From assembly GCF_013009555.1 (NCBI RefSeq), contig NZ_CP046176.1, positions 2,015,501-2,079,500 of the forward strand: 64,000 nucleotides of DNA, written 5' to 3'. Source of the DNA: Phocaeicola dorei (GTDB lineage Bacteria; Bacteroidota; Bacteroidia; Bacteroidales; Bacteroidaceae). The notes beneath the pieces are model-generated. The model was given only the letters and a program-made list of their open reading frames with translations. It searched no databases and had not been told where the DNA came from. Below, one piece after another: positions 1 to 8,746 of this stretch. A program made the translations under genes and the position numbers. The stretch's first letter is position 1; every line of letters starts with the position of its first letter.

Positions 1-1245
1 GTGACTCTGAAAGGCGATAGAAAATGGCAGGGAAAAAACTATAGTAGTAATGGTTACGCACAATTCTCGGCCAATGGCTTTGAGGGTGAGGTGGATACTT
101 GGCTTGTTTCTCCGGCAGTAGCAGTGACGAGCAAAGATGCCGGACTGTCTTTCGACATAAAGTTCGGATACTATAATGCGGATTGTCTGGATGTATTGGT
201 TTCCGATACATATGCGGGAAATGGTTCGATTGATATGGCACAGTGGACTAGCGTGAAAGACCAGTTTACTTTCCCTGAAGGACCTGCCAACGGTTACAAT
301 GATAATTTTGTGAATGTAGGGAAAGCCGGTCTGGAGGCATACAATGGCAAAAGCGTTTATGTTGCGTTCCGCTATGTAGGCGAGGGGCCCAAGGCGAAAA
401 CCACGACTGTTCAGCTCGATAATGTAAGTATTTCATCGGCTGTATTGGCTCCGACGAATGAAAAGCCTTATAATGCATTGTATCAGTTTGACGGAACGGA
501 TTGGAAGGTTAAAGAAGATAGCAGATTGGTTGTAGTGACTCCTGCCGATTATGACGCTATGGGAAGCCCGGGCAGTCATGATAACTTCAGCACTTCGGAT
601 GCTCCGGAGAATTATCTGCCCCAGTTCCTGGCTCAGAAATTTCCATATGCCCAGGAAGGGGATTCAAAAGCCGTCATGTACAAATATTATAATAAGGTAA
701 CGACGATGGAGGTGGACGAGTATTTGTTCAAGGAGGGTACATGGGTTCTGAATAACAATATTGAACTGAAAGAAAAAGTGAATTTTGTACATAATGGAAC
801 CGAGTGGTTGTTTGATCCGACGGTAACGAAATCATTGGCTTCCGAAGATTATTTGATTTTGGAAAATTGGGTGAAAGCGAATAAGGATGCCGGGTATATG
901 GATGCCAAATATGGAAACTCGGAATACTGGTTCGGTGGCAGCTCTTATTATGTAAACTTCAATATCCAGTTGGCTAAACGCCGTTCGAATGACCCCGACG
1001 GGGTGGTTCCGGCAGATGATAAAGAGGCTGAGACTTATTTGTTGTCTATGGTTCAGGAGGGTATTGAACTGATCTTGGCAACAGAGTATCCTACAGCCGG
1101 CGCGCAAGTAAGTGGGGTTGATTGTTTCTATGTCATTTCTGCAAAAGTGTATAATGGGCTTGAAACATTTACTTATACTTATACTTTCAAAGGTTTAGGA
1201 AATGCTAAATTTGAACTGCAAGGTGAACCTGAAGTAACAAAATAA
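1..1245 (+). CDS. Choice-of-anchor J / DUF5017-like surface protein, 3' part
   Basis: The reading frame is open from the first base of the window, so the true start and probably a lipoprotein signal lie upstream; the GTG at base 1 should not be taken as the start. The first 145 visible residues, with the pattern 'GYAQFSANGFEGEVDTWLVSPA' broken here as GYAQFSA..DTWLVSP, followed by a beta-rich stretch ending LDNVSIS, look like a choice-of-anchor J or DUF5017 carbohydrate-binding-type jelly roll. The remaining 270 residues are aromatic-rich (repeated YNALYQFDG, YKYYNK) and I do not recognise a domain there. Such proteins are usually exported lipoproteins near SusC/SusD loci in Bacteroidales; that context is outside the window. 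Function is not assignable beyond a surface binding role. Confidence 0.7.
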   Translation: MTLKGDRKWQGKNYSSNGYAQFSANGFEGEVDTWLVSPAVAVTSKDAGLSFDIKFGYYNADCLDVLVSDTYAGNGSIDMAQWTSVKDQFTFPEGPANGYNDNFVNVGKAGLEAYNGKSVYVAFRYVGEGPKAKTTTVQLDNVSISSAVLAPTNEKPYNALYQFDGTDWKVKEDSRLVVVTPADYDAMGSPGSHDNFSTSDAPENYLPQFLAQKFPYAQEGDSKAVMYKYYNKVTTMEVDEYLFKEGTWVLNNNIELKEKVNFVHNGTEWLFDPTVTKSLASEDYLILENWVKANKDAGYMDAKYGNSEYWFGGSSYYVNFNIQLAKRRSNDPDGVVPADDKEAETYLLSMVQEGIELILATEYPTAGAQVSGVDCFYVISAKVYNGLETFTYTYTFKGLGNAKFELQGEPEVTK

Positions 1246-1270
1246 GGTTTTAAACTTGAAGATAAATAAA

Positions 1271-1448
1271 GTGGGTGTCAAAAACTCAGTTTTTGAAAAT
1301 ATGAACTTATAATCTGAAATTTGAGCATCCTAAAAGACTAAAGAAAGGGTCGTATCATTACTCCATACAGAGTTTGATACGACCCTTTTAAGTGTTATAG
1401 TTACTATCTGTAACTTTTCGGAGCAGTCATTCTAGTTTTTGGACACGT
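1271..1448 (+). repeat. 178-bp hairpin repeat (MITE-like), copy 1
   Basis: One of three near-identical intergenic elements in this window (others at 4068-4245 and 50404-50580). It holds a perfect 14-bp stem, AAAGGGTCGTATCA at 1344-1357 pairing with 1375-1388, loop of 17, followed by T residues, which should act as an intrinsic terminator for the gene ending at 1245. The ends carry short imperfect inverted repeats (GTGTCAAAAACTCAG on the left against GTGTCCAAAAACTAG read inward from the right). No transposase ORF is present. The rest of the 1246-1798 gap holds only the promoter-like sequence annotated separately. Confidence 0.8.
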
Positions 1449-1718
1449 TTCTTTATTGTTGCTTACAGTTTATAAGTAGAGAATGTGAACTCATTTTGGG
1501 GGGTAGAAAAGTAATGATCTTAAATCTGTTGAATGATATTTCTTTGAATATTTACAGACTGTAAGTTAAAAACATAAGGAGTTGACCGGCGGAACAGCCC
1601 TTTTTCTTTTTTATTACGAAACTCTTTATACAGTTATTTCCGTCTTTGTATAAACGCTTTCCCCCTATAGAGGTGAGTGACATATTGGAACATTAACAAT
1701 TTATTAGCAGATAACTTT

Positions 1719-1748
1719 CTTGAAATCCGCTTTTTTTTCGTTCCTTTG
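1719..1748 (+). promoter_or_regulatory. Putative promoter for PD-(D/E)XK gene
   Basis: CTTG at 1719-1722 and TTCCTTTG at 1741-1748, 18 bases apart, resemble the Bacteroides -33 (TTTG) and -7 (TAnnTTTG) boxes with one mismatch each. They lie 50 bases before the ATG at 1799. Confidence 0.45.
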
Positions 1749-1798
1749 TATTGAACTGCTTTCAACAGAGTTAAAACAACTTTAAATATCAAACGCTT

Positions 1799-2680
1799 AT
1801 GTGTAGTGAAGGATTGCGTGAAAGATATGTAAATCCCTATACGGACTTTGCATTCAAATTATTGTTTGGAACCGACTTGAACAAAGAAATTCTTATTGGC
1901 TTCCTGAATGCCTTGTTCGACGGCAAGCAGGTCATTGAGGATGTCACCTACTTGAACACAGAGCATCTGGGCAGCAAAGAGACTGACCGCCGGGCTGTCT
2001 TTGATGTCTATTGTGAAAATGAAAAAGGAGAAAAGATTCTGATAGAAATGCAGAGAGGGGAGCAACAGTTTTTCAAGGACCGGAGTATTTACTATGCTAC
2101 CTATCCTATCAGGGAACAGGCTATTAAAGGGGAAATCTGGGACTATGAACTGAAAGCGGTGTATGTGATCGGTATTTTGAATTTTGCCTTGGATGATGTT
2201 TCGTCTTCCAGCTTCCGCCATGAAGTGAAGCTGATGGATACAACTACTCATGAAGTGTTTTTTGACAAACTGACTTTTGTGTATCTGGAAATGCCCAAAT
2301 TCCATAAAACCGAGCAGGAGTTGGATACGTTGTTTGATAAATGGATGTTTGTGCTCAAGAATCTGGCCCGTTTGATGGAACGCCCCACTGCCCTTCAGGA
2401 ACGTGTGTTCAACCGGCTGTTTGAGGCTGCCGAAATTGCTCAGTTCTCAAAAGAGAACCTTTATGCCTATGAGGAGAGTTTGAAAGTATATAGAGATTGG
2501 AACAATGTGATTGATACAGCTATTCAGAAAGGCATTGCGAGAGGGATGGAGGAAGGCATTGCGAAAGGTGAATGGATGAAAGCCCAAACTATTGCAGGAA
2601 ATTTAAAGAATGCCGGGCTTTCCATAGCTGAAATCGCAAAAGTTACCGGACTTTCGGAAGATGAGATAAACTCCCTTTGA
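1799..2680 (+). CDS. PD-(D/E)XK nuclease family (Rpn/transposase-like) protein
   Basis: 293 residues. The N-terminus (YVNPYTDFAFKLLFG, residues 10-24) is the hallmark of the Rpn/PDDEXK_2 family, often annotated as 'PD-(D/E)XK nuclease family transposase' (PF12784 type). The likely catalytic core is D69 in FDVYCE and E83-x-Q85 in LIEMQ. The C-terminus has the family's repeated KGIARGMEEGIAKGE linker (about 245-262) and a short helix-turn-helix-like end. E. coli Rpn homologues are DNA endonucleases that promote RecA-independent recombination; whether this one does is inference. It is a single gene with no inverted repeats around it, so it is probably not an active insertion sequence. A hairpin terminator follows. 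Confidence 0.85.
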   Translation: MCSEGLRERYVNPYTDFAFKLLFGTDLNKEILIGFLNALFDGKQVIEDVTYLNTEHLGSKETDRRAVFDVYCENEKGEKILIEMQRGEQQFFKDRSIYYATYPIREQAIKGEIWDYELKAVYVIGILNFALDDVSSSSFRHEVKLMDTTTHEVFFDKLTFVYLEMPKFHKTEQELDTLFDKWMFVLKNLARLMERPTALQERVFNRLFEAAEIAQFSKENLYAYEESLKVYRDWNNVIDTAIQKGIARGMEEGIAKGEWMKAQTIAGNLKNAGLSIAEIAKVTGLSEDEINSL

Positions 2681-2703
2681 TTCTTCGGATAAGAGCATAA
2701 AAA

Positions 2704-2730
2704 AACTCCTCTGATATAATCAGAGGAGCT
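2704..2730. terminator. Bidirectional intrinsic terminator
   Basis: CTCCTCTGA at 2706-2714 pairs with TCAGAGGAG at 2720-2728. It is flanked by an A-run on the left and a T-rich stretch on the right, so it can end both the nuclease-family transcript (+) and rpsP (-), which converge here. Confidence 0.85.
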
Positions 2731-2752
2731 GTTCTTTTTGAAGTAAAATGAG

Positions 2753-3304
2753 TTATGCTTCAGCAGGAGCTTCAGTAGTTTCAGCAGCAGGTGCTTCTTC
2801 AGCAGGAGCGTTAGCGGCTTCTGCTTCAGCCTTGGCAGCAGCTTCAGCAGCTTTCTTTTCAGCTACTTTCTTGGCAATTTCTTCATTTACTTTCTTTTCA
2901 GCTTCCAAACGAGCTTTTTCTTCAGCTTTCTTTGCTTCGTCCAGTTTAGCCTTCAAAGTAGCCAGACCGGATTGTTTGTTGTTTTTCCAAGCTTCGAATT
3001 TAGCTTCAGCTTCTGCTTCTGTGAATGCGCCTTTGGCAACACCCCCCAGCAAGTGCTTTTTCATGTAAACACCTTCTTTTGACAGGATGTTACGTACTGT
3101 ATCAGTAGGCTGTGCACCGCACATTACCCAATGAAGTGCGCGTTCAAAATTCAAATCTACTGTGGCAGGATTGGTATTAGGGTTATAAGTACCAATTTTT
3201 TCAGTAAATTTACCATCACGTGGAGCTCTTACGTCTGCGATAACGATTGAATAAAACGCATAGCTTTTGCGTCCGTTTCTTTGCAATCTGATTTTAGTTG
3301 CCAT
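2753..3304 (-). CDS. rpsP: 30S ribosomal protein S16
   Basis: 183 residues. Residues 1-80 ([20 protein letters not shown], then [11 protein letters not shown] and [10 protein letters not shown]) are canonical S16, a small-subunit protein that binds 16S rRNA and helps 30S assembly. S16 is normally 80-90 residues; here the C-terminal 100 residues form an Ala/Glu/Lys-rich, low-complexity, probably helical or disordered tail ending in acidic and Ala/Pro-rich sequence. Long tails of this kind are common in Bacteroidetes S16. The gene is monocistronic in this window, with its own promoter and terminator. A plus-strand ORF over the tail is an artefact of the biased composition. Confidence 0.97.
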   Translation of the reverse strand: MATKIRLQRNGRKSYAFYSIVIADVRAPRDGKFTEKIGTYNPNTNPATVDLNFERALHWVMCGAQPTDTVRNILSKEGVYMKKHLLGGVAKGAFTEAEAEAKFEAWKNNKQSGLATLKAKLDEAKKAEEKARLEAEKKVNEEIAKKVAEKKAAEAAAKAEAEAANAPAEEAPAAETTEAPAEA

Positions 3305-3367
3305 TTCTAAATAATGTTTTTATAATTAATGATTTGAATTAATGCTAATAACCCGTATTAGCGGGTG

Positions 3368-3397
3368 CAAAGGTAAGACTTTTCTTTTGAACCGCAA
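3368..3397 (-). promoter_or_regulatory. rpsP promoter
   Basis: Read on the minus strand: TTTG (3397-3394), 18 bases, TACCTTTG (3375-3368), an almost ideal Bacteroides promoter. Transcription should start near 3361, so the leader begins with a stem-loop in which GCTAATA (3344-3350) pairs with TATTAGC (3356-3362); this may be the S16 leader structure. Confidence 0.75.
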
Positions 3398-3469
3398 AGA
3401 TTTGGATGAGATAAAATATAATTTTTATAAAAAGGTGGACAGACATAGTGTTAATCGCTAGAAAAATTA

Positions 3470-3477
3470 TATATTTG
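3470..3477 (+). promoter_or_regulatory. Ferritin promoter -7 box
   Basis: TATATTTG matches TAnnTTTG and lies 35 bases before the ferritin ATG. I see no good -33 box, which may point to an activator or to oxygen/iron control, but that is inference. Confidence 0.55.
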
Positions 3478-3511
3478 CAACAGTTACAATTTAACTAAAA
3501 ATAAAAGAATT

Positions 3512-3994
3512 ATGATTTCACAAAAATTACAAGACGCAATTAATGCTCAGATTGTAGCCGAAATGTGGTCGGCCAATCTTTATCTTTCCATGTCTTATTT
3601 TTTCGCTGCGAAAGGCTATGAAGGTTTTGCTTCATGGATGAAAGCGCAGGCTCATGAGGAGAATGATCACGCTGATATGTTGGCGCAATATGTGATGAAA
3701 CGTGGCGGACAAGCCAAGGTGGGGGCTGTGGATGCTGTTCCTCAGGAATGGGCCTCTCCGCTGGATGTGTTCGAGCATGTATACAAGCATGAATGCCATG
3801 TTTCCGAATTGATTGACAAACTGGTAGATGTTGCTTCTGCTGAAAAGGACAAGGCTTCTCAGGATTTCTTGTGGGGATTTGTACGCGAGCAGGTGGAAGA
3901 GGAAGCTACCGTTCAAGGTATTTTGGACAAGATCAAGCTGGGTGGTGATGTGGCTTTGTATCACTTGGATATTCAGCTTGGCGCAAGAAAATAA
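3512..3994 (+). CDS. ftnA: Ferritin (non-haem iron storage)
   Basis: 160 residues, typical for bacterial FtnA. It oxidises Fe(II) at a di-iron ferroxidase centre and stores Fe(III) in a 24-mer cytoplasmic shell. The ferroxidase ligands are in the expected places: E17, Y24, E50, H53, E94, Q127 and E130. There is no Met-haem ligand motif that would suggest bacterioferritin. The gene stands alone, with its own -7 box, and is followed by copy 2 of the hairpin repeat. In Bacteroides fragilis ftnA is induced by oxygen and iron; the sequence itself does not show that control. Confidence 0.96.
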   Translation: MISQKLQDAINAQIVAEMWSANLYLSMSYFFAAKGYEGFASWMKAQAHEENDHADMLAQYVMKRGGQAKVGAVDAVPQEWASPLDVFEHVYKHECHVSELIDKLVDVASAEKDKASQDFLWGFVREQVEEEATVQGILDKIKLGGDVALYHLDIQLGARK

Positions 3995-4067
3995 GCGATA
4001 AGAGAAACGAATGCCTGTTTTTTTGTCTTTTGCAGATAAAGATGCAGGTGTTTATTGGAAATAGAAA

Positions 4068-4245
4068 GTGGGTGTGTCCCAATTCAGTTTTTGGAAATAT
4101 GAACTTATAATCTGAAAATTGAGCATCCTAAAAGACTAAAGAAAGGGTCGTATCATTACTCCATACAGAGCTTGATACGACCCTTTTAAGTGTTATAATT
4201 ACTATCTGTAACTTTTAGGAGCAGTCATTTTTGTTTTGACACGCC
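4068..4245 (+). repeat. 178-bp hairpin repeat (MITE-like), copy 2
   Basis: Second copy of the element at 1271-1448, same orientation. The 14-bp stem lies at 4142-4155 and 4173-4186. It sits between the 3' ends of ferritin (+) and the esterase gene (-), so the hairpin probably terminates both. Confidence 0.8.
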
Positions 4246-4256
4246 TCCTTGCTTTT

Positions 4257-5102
4257 TTACAGTATTTCTCTCAGCCATTTTTCTAATTCTCCCGTCCATT
4301 GGCGCTTATAGGTAAAGCTGTCGCGGAAGCCCCAGCCGTGGCCGCCGATAGGATAGGTGTGGAGGGAAGCAGGGACTTTATTCTTTACCAGCGCCAGGTA
4401 ATAGCTCACGCTGTTGCTGACGGGTACAGCTCCGTCATCGCTGCTATGCATGATGAAGGCGGGAGGAGTGTCGCCTGTTACTTGCAGTTCATTGGAGTAA
4501 AGTCTCACTAGCTCTTCTGACGGGCTTTTTCCTAAAAGATTGTCACGTGAGCCCTTATGGCAGTTGGACAGATCCATGCTTATGACGGGATAAAACAGGA
4601 TCTGAAAATCCGGACGCGTTCCGGCTGTATAGTGGGTGGCTGCCGTACTGGCCAGATGTCCGCCTGCAGAGGCCCCCATGATACCCACTTTTTGAATATG
4701 CCATTCGTTGGCGTGTTCTCTCATCAGCCGGATAGCCTGATGGGCGTCGCTCAACGGTACATCATGGTGTCCGTTTGGCATACGGTATTTCAATACGGCG
4801 TATGTGATGCCTTGTGCGTTGAACCAGTCTGCCATATCGTGCCCTTCGTGATTCATTGCCAGGCGTATGTATCCCCCTCCGGGACAAGCCACGACGGCCA
4901 GTCCGTTCGGTTTGGCTGCCGGATAAACGGTAAGGGTAGGCTCGCTGACATTGGAAATCCGGTTGTTCTCTAATTTCTGCTCGGGGGTGGTGATGCCGTT
5001 GGAGTTGGGGACGCCATCGGGCCATAATTCCAACTCTACAGGTTTCTGGGCAGACAATGCGGTAGAGATTGCAAGTAAACTCATTAGTAAGATTCGTTTC
5101 AT
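4257..5102 (-). CDS. Exported alpha/beta hydrolase, acetyl-xylan-esterase-like
   Basis: 281 residues with a signal peptide (MKRILLMSLLAISTALSA, cleavage near residue 18), so periplasmic or secreted. The fold is alpha/beta hydrolase of the carbohydrate-esterase/BD-FAE type: oxyanion motif CPGGGY (73-78), nucleophile S145 in GASAGG, acid D222 or D223 in SSDDGAVP, and H255 in GGHGWG. The N-terminal LWPDGVPNSNG is typical of Bacteroides xylan/pectin esterases. Deacetylation of plant polysaccharide or oligosaccharide is the likely job, but no glycan-utilisation genes are adjacent, so the substrate is open. The neighbouring OPT transporter lies 33 bases upstream in the same direction and could be cotranscribed. 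Confidence 0.8.
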   Translation of the reverse strand: MKRILLMSLLAISTALSAQKPVELELWPDGVPNSNGITTPEQKLENNRISNVSEPTLTVYPAAKPNGLAVVACPGGGYIRLAMNHEGHDMADWFNAQGITYAVLKYRMPNGHHDVPLSDAHQAIRLMREHANEWHIQKVGIMGASAGGHLASTAATHYTAGTRPDFQILFYPVISMDLSNCHKGSRDNLLGKSPSEELVRLYSNELQVTGDTPPAFIMHSSDDGAVPVSNSVSYYLALVKNKVPASLHTYPIGGHGWGFRDSFTYKRQWTGELEKWLREIL

Positions 5103-5135
5103 ATAGCTTTTATTTTCACGGTATTTGAAAAAGGG

Positions 5136-7127
5136 TTATTTTTTCTTGATATGCATACTGGCTTTAACCAGCCATATGATCAGGAGGATATAGGCGACTA
5201 TTGACAGTACTTCGCTCAACGGGTTGCTCAGCCATTCTTCATTGACCAGATTGATACCGCCAAAGCGCATGGCGGCACTGACAACCCCCATCAATGCGCC
5301 TCCGGCTATGAATCCGGATGCCAGCAAAGTTCCCTTCTCGCCACGTTCGGCGTTCACCGCCTCGTCTTTGCTGCGGGTAGTGACATACCAGTTCACCGCT
5401 CCGCCTACCAGCAACGGCAGGTTCAATTCCAGTGGAATGAACATACCCAGCGCAAAAGCCAGTGCGGGTACTTTGAAGTAGGTCAGCACCAATGCCAGTA
5501 CGGCGCCTATTCCGTAAAGCAGCCAGGGAGCGCCTACACCGTTCATCAACGGGTCTATTACGGCTGCCATCGCGTTGGCCTGCGGAGCTGCCAATGCGCC
5601 GGTGGAGAAGCCGTAGGTCTTGTTCAGGATCATGATGACGCCGCCCACAGTTGCTGCCGATACCAGTGTGCCGAGGAATTTCCATGTTTCCTGTTTGGCA
5701 GGAGTACTGCCCAGCCAGTAACCTATTTTCAAGTCTGTGATGAACCCGCCTGCCATAGAGAGTGCCGTACAAACCACACCACCCATAACCAGTGCGGCAA
5801 CCATGCCGGTAGCGCCTTTTAGTCCAACGGCAACCATTACTACCGAGGCAAGTATCAGTGTCATCAGTGTCATTCCCGATACTGGGTTAGTGCCGACTAT
5901 GGCGATAGCGTTGGCGGCTACGGTGGTGAACAGGAATGCAATGCCGGCTACGAGCAGGATGGCTACAATGCTGTGTAATACATTTCCATGCATCACATCA
6001 AAAAAGAAGAACAGTAAGATCAGCAGGATGGTGAAGATGGAACCGAAGGCGATCACTTTCATGGAAAGGTCTTTTTGCGTGCGGATGACGTTTGCTTCCA
6101 CCTTCTTGCCGCCCATCTCTTTGGCGGCCAGTCCCACAGCACTCTTTATAATGCCCCATGAGCGCACGATACCGATCACACCGGCCATGGCGATACCACC
6201 GATACCGATACTTTTGGCATATTCCTTGAATATAAGTTCGGGTGACATTTCGCTAATGGTTTGTGTCAAGGCCGGATTCCATGCATTCAGCACTTGATCG
6301 CCGAACAACAGGGCCATACCCGGAACAATAACCAGCCATACCACTAATGAACCGGCACAAATGATAGCCGCGTATTTCAAGCCGACAATATAGCCTAAGC
6401 CTAATACTGCCGCACCGGTGTTTATTTTCATCACCAGTTTGGCTTTTTCGGCAACCATCTCACCCCAGCCGCATACGCGGGTGGTGAAGTTTTCATTCCA
6501 CCAGCCGAATGTGGCTACAATGAAATCATACAGACCTCCTATTAGCCCTGCAAAAAGCAATGGCTTTGCCTGGCTTCCGCCTTTCTCGCCGGAAACAAGC
6601 ACTTGCGTACTGGCAGTGGCTTCGGGGAAGGGATATTCGCCATGTTTGTCGCTGACGAAATATTTACGGAAGGGGATGAGGAACAGGATTCCCAGAATAC
6701 CTCCCAGCAGTGAGCTGACAAACATCTGAAAGAAGTTGACTGTCATTTCGGGGTATTTGTCCTGCAATATATAAAGGGCGGGCAATGTGAAGATGGCTCC
6801 TGCCACTATGACTCCCGAACAGGCACCGATGGATTGGATGATGACATTCTCACCTAACGCGTTTTTACGCTTGGCGGCTCCCGATACACCTACGGCGATG
6901 ATGGCGATAGGGATGGCGGCTTCAAAAACCTGTCCCACTTTTAATCCCAGGTAAGCTGCGGCCGCCGAGAATAATACCGCCATGGCGATACCCCATAGCA
7001 CAGACCATAGGTTTACTTCGGGATATTTTTTGTTTGGTGACATGATGGGGTGATATTGTTCCCCCGGTTTCAGAGGTCGGAACGCGTTATCGGGCAATCC
7101 AACCGATTTTTCTTCTTCTTGTTTCAT
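5136..7127 (-). CDS. OPT family oligopeptide transporter
   Basis: 663 residues, about 15 membrane segments. The N-terminus through GLKVGQVFEAAIP and the later GENVIIQSIG and DKHGEYPFPEATA match the bacterial OPT/YSL group (TIGR00733 type). Members are proton-coupled importers of small peptides or metal chelates; in anaerobic gut bacteria they are usually assigned to oligopeptide uptake, though the substrate cannot be read from sequence. The start at 7127 (MKQEEEKSVG) gives a normal cytoplasmic N-terminus. A TATTTTTG box on the minus strand (7179-7172) lies 45 bases upstream and may be its -7 promoter element. The exported esterase gene follows closely. Confidence 0.9.
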   Translation of the reverse strand: MKQEEEKSVGLPDNAFRPLKPGEQYHPIMSPNKKYPEVNLWSVLWGIAMAVLFSAAAAYLGLKVGQVFEAAIPIAIIAVGVSGAAKRKNALGENVIIQSIGACSGVIVAGAIFTLPALYILQDKYPEMTVNFFQMFVSSLLGGILGILFLIPFRKYFVSDKHGEYPFPEATASTQVLVSGEKGGSQAKPLLFAGLIGGLYDFIVATFGWWNENFTTRVCGWGEMVAEKAKLVMKINTGAAVLGLGYIVGLKYAAIICAGSLVVWLVIVPGMALLFGDQVLNAWNPALTQTISEMSPELIFKEYAKSIGIGGIAMAGVIGIVRSWGIIKSAVGLAAKEMGGKKVEANVIRTQKDLSMKVIAFGSIFTILLILLFFFFDVMHGNVLHSIVAILLVAGIAFLFTTVAANAIAIVGTNPVSGMTLMTLILASVVMVAVGLKGATGMVAALVMGGVVCTALSMAGGFITDLKIGYWLGSTPAKQETWKFLGTLVSAATVGGVIMILNKTYGFSTGALAAPQANAMAAVIDPLMNGVGAPWLLYGIGAVLALVLTYFKVPALAFALGMFIPLELNLPLLVGGAVNWYVTTRSKDEAVNAERGEKGTLLASGFIAGGALMGVVSAAMRFGGINLVNEEWLSNPLSEVLSIVAYILLIIWLVKASMHIKKK

Positions 7128-7212
7128 GTTTCTCTATGTTATTATTTTTGAAATTTATCATAATAAATGCCCAAAAATAGTGAAAAAATAGAGAAACATC
7201 CTCATGATTTGA

Positions 7213-7959
7213 TTAGAATATCTGAAATTTCAATCCAAATGATAGTCTCAGATAGTCATCGGGTTTCAAATAACTGTTGTTGAACGCACTGACAACGTAT
7301 AAATCGCATGTGCTGATTTCGTAGAATGCGGTGATACTTTTAGAGAACTTCCGGTACTTTTCGGGCACGTCGAAACGGACGCGTTGTCCCAGAAAGATAT
7401 GGGTGCGGATACGGGTGGAAAATCCGTAGTATCCACGGGGATAGCGCTCGGGTTCGCTTGTCCAGAAATCATCGCTGAATACGGTGTTGAAATAGATTCC
7501 GGTAGTCAGCGGTTCCAGCGAGAAGTCTTTGCCCAGCCAGATACTCCACGGGATATAATTCTGTTTCAAGGTCATGGTCATCTTGAAATGTTTGGATGAG
7601 TAGCGGGGGATGAAGCCCAAAAGAAGATCGGTTTCCCATTGGCCTCTTTTTCCATAATCCCAGCCTATGCCCCAGGATAACAGGCCCATTCCACCGGCGT
7701 ACTGTAATTTGGTGTGGGTGGGGATCAAAGCTTCCCACGCACGCCTGTAACGGTGTACGCGCTTGTCGTATTTATGGTGCCGGTTTGGCATTTGGGTTAC
7801 AATATCTTCCTCTTGGTTTTGAACGGAAGGAGAGGGGACAAGTATGCTGTCTTTGGATAAGATGGAGTAAAGTGTATTATTTTCTTGGGCTTGTGCCGTA
7901 AAAGGCAATAGTGGCCACAATAGGTTCAGAAATATCTTTTTAAAATTCAACTGTTTCAT
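7213..7959 (-). CDS. Conserved outer-membrane protein, unknown function
   Basis: 248 residues from the ATG at 7959; an ATG five codons earlier (7974) is possible but overlaps the upstream gene more and weakens the signal peptide. MKQLNFKKIFLNLLWPLLPFTAQAQ is a signal peptide. The mature part has many amphipathic beta strands and ends LSFGLKFQIF, the aromatic C-terminus of a beta-barrel. I do not recognise the family. It overlaps the end of the metallophosphoesterase gene by 20 bases, which points to translational coupling and a shared envelope role. Confidence 0.75.
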   Translation of the reverse strand: MKQLNFKKIFLNLLWPLLPFTAQAQENNTLYSILSKDSILVPSPSVQNQEEDIVTQMPNRHHKYDKRVHRYRRAWEALIPTHTKLQYAGGMGLLSWGIGWDYGKRGQWETDLLLGFIPRYSSKHFKMTMTLKQNYIPWSIWLGKDFSLEPLTTGIYFNTVFSDDFWTSEPERYPRGYYGFSTRIRTHIFLGQRVRFDVPEKYRKFSKSITAFYEISTCDLYVVSAFNNSYLKPDDYLRLSFGLKFQIF

Positions 7960-8746
7960 AATCGTAGGTTCCATCTTCTTTAATGGTGAATAATAAGTAG
8001 ATGCGTTTGTCTATGCAGGGGCATTGGAAATACAGAACTCCGTCGTTGAATAGATCATCTACTGCGAATTTGTGTTCATGGCCGTAAAGACAGAACTGGA
8101 CTTTGGGGAACTGGTTGACGTATAGTTGGAAGATTTTTGCTACATTGTTGTTGAATACAAATTCAAAAGGTTTTACGTGCATTGCGAATACCGTTTTTTC
8201 TATTTCAGGCGACAGGTTGTTCAGTTCATTTTCTATAAAGTTGAAATCGGGAACCGGTTCCGAATAATCATATTCCATCGCATTGGTATTGAGGCAGATA
8301 AAGCGTACATTTCCGGCTGTGAAGGCGAAGTTGGGATCTCCATAAATGGCCCTGTATGCGTCTTCACCTGTACCCAGACAGTCGTGATTGCCTAAAAGGC
8401 ATACGTAGGGCATCTGGAATTTGTTAAATATGTCCCGCATCCATATGAATTCTTTTGTGACACCGAAGTCGGACTGGTCTCCTCCGTGAATGACAAAGTC
8501 TATGTCACCACGGGCATTGAGGGCTTTTACAACATCCTCGGTAGAGTTGTACCATCGTTGGGTATCACTGATCATGGCAAAGCGGATTGTTTTTTTGCCT
8601 TGCATTTTGTTTTCTATCAACTGGATGTTTTTGTTGTTCAGTTCTCTTTCTCCTGTAATATGTACATCGTATGGATGGGTTTCCAGCATGTCACAGCCAC
8701 TGAAACAGAGGGCCAGTAGGACAAAGAATAATAGCTTGTTTGTCAT
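7940..8746 (-). CDS. Lipoprotein metallophosphoesterase
   Basis: 268 residues. The N-terminus is a lipoprotein signal with the likely lipid-bearing Cys at 18 (FSGC). The calcineurin-like di-metal motifs are present: D61 in SDTQ, D90 in GGDQSD, N120-H121 in GNHD, H190 in AMHVKP, and H223/H225 in GHEH. The first motif is D-x-Q instead of the usual D-x-H, so one metal ligand is altered. The protein should act outside the inner membrane on a phosphoester, such as a nucleotide, phospholipid or other envelope compound. It is followed by an overlapping outer-membrane protein gene. Substrate unknown. Confidence 0.85.
   Translation of the reverse strand: MTNKLLFFVLLALCFSGCDMLETHPYDVHITGERELNNKNIQLIENKMQGKKTIRFAMISDTQRWYNSTEDVVKALNARGDIDFVIHGGDQSDFGVTKEFIWMRDIFNKFQMPYVCLLGNHDCLGTGEDAYRAIYGDPNFAFTAGNVRFICLNTNAMEYDYSEPVPDFNFIENELNNLSPEIEKTVFAMHVKPFEFVFNNNVAKIFQLYVNQFPKVQFCLYGHEHKFAVDDLFNDGVLYFQCPCIDKRIYLLFTIKEDGTYDYETVEF

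Noticed and set aside
1271..1448. Intact insertion sequence
   Set aside because: Only 178 bases with no coding capacity; best described as a MITE-like or terminator repeat.
2748..3068. Plus-strand Ala/Ser-rich ORF opposite rpsP
   Set aside because: It is the mirror of the Ala/Glu/Lys-rich S16 tail; composition bias removes stops. No promoter and wrong codon pattern.
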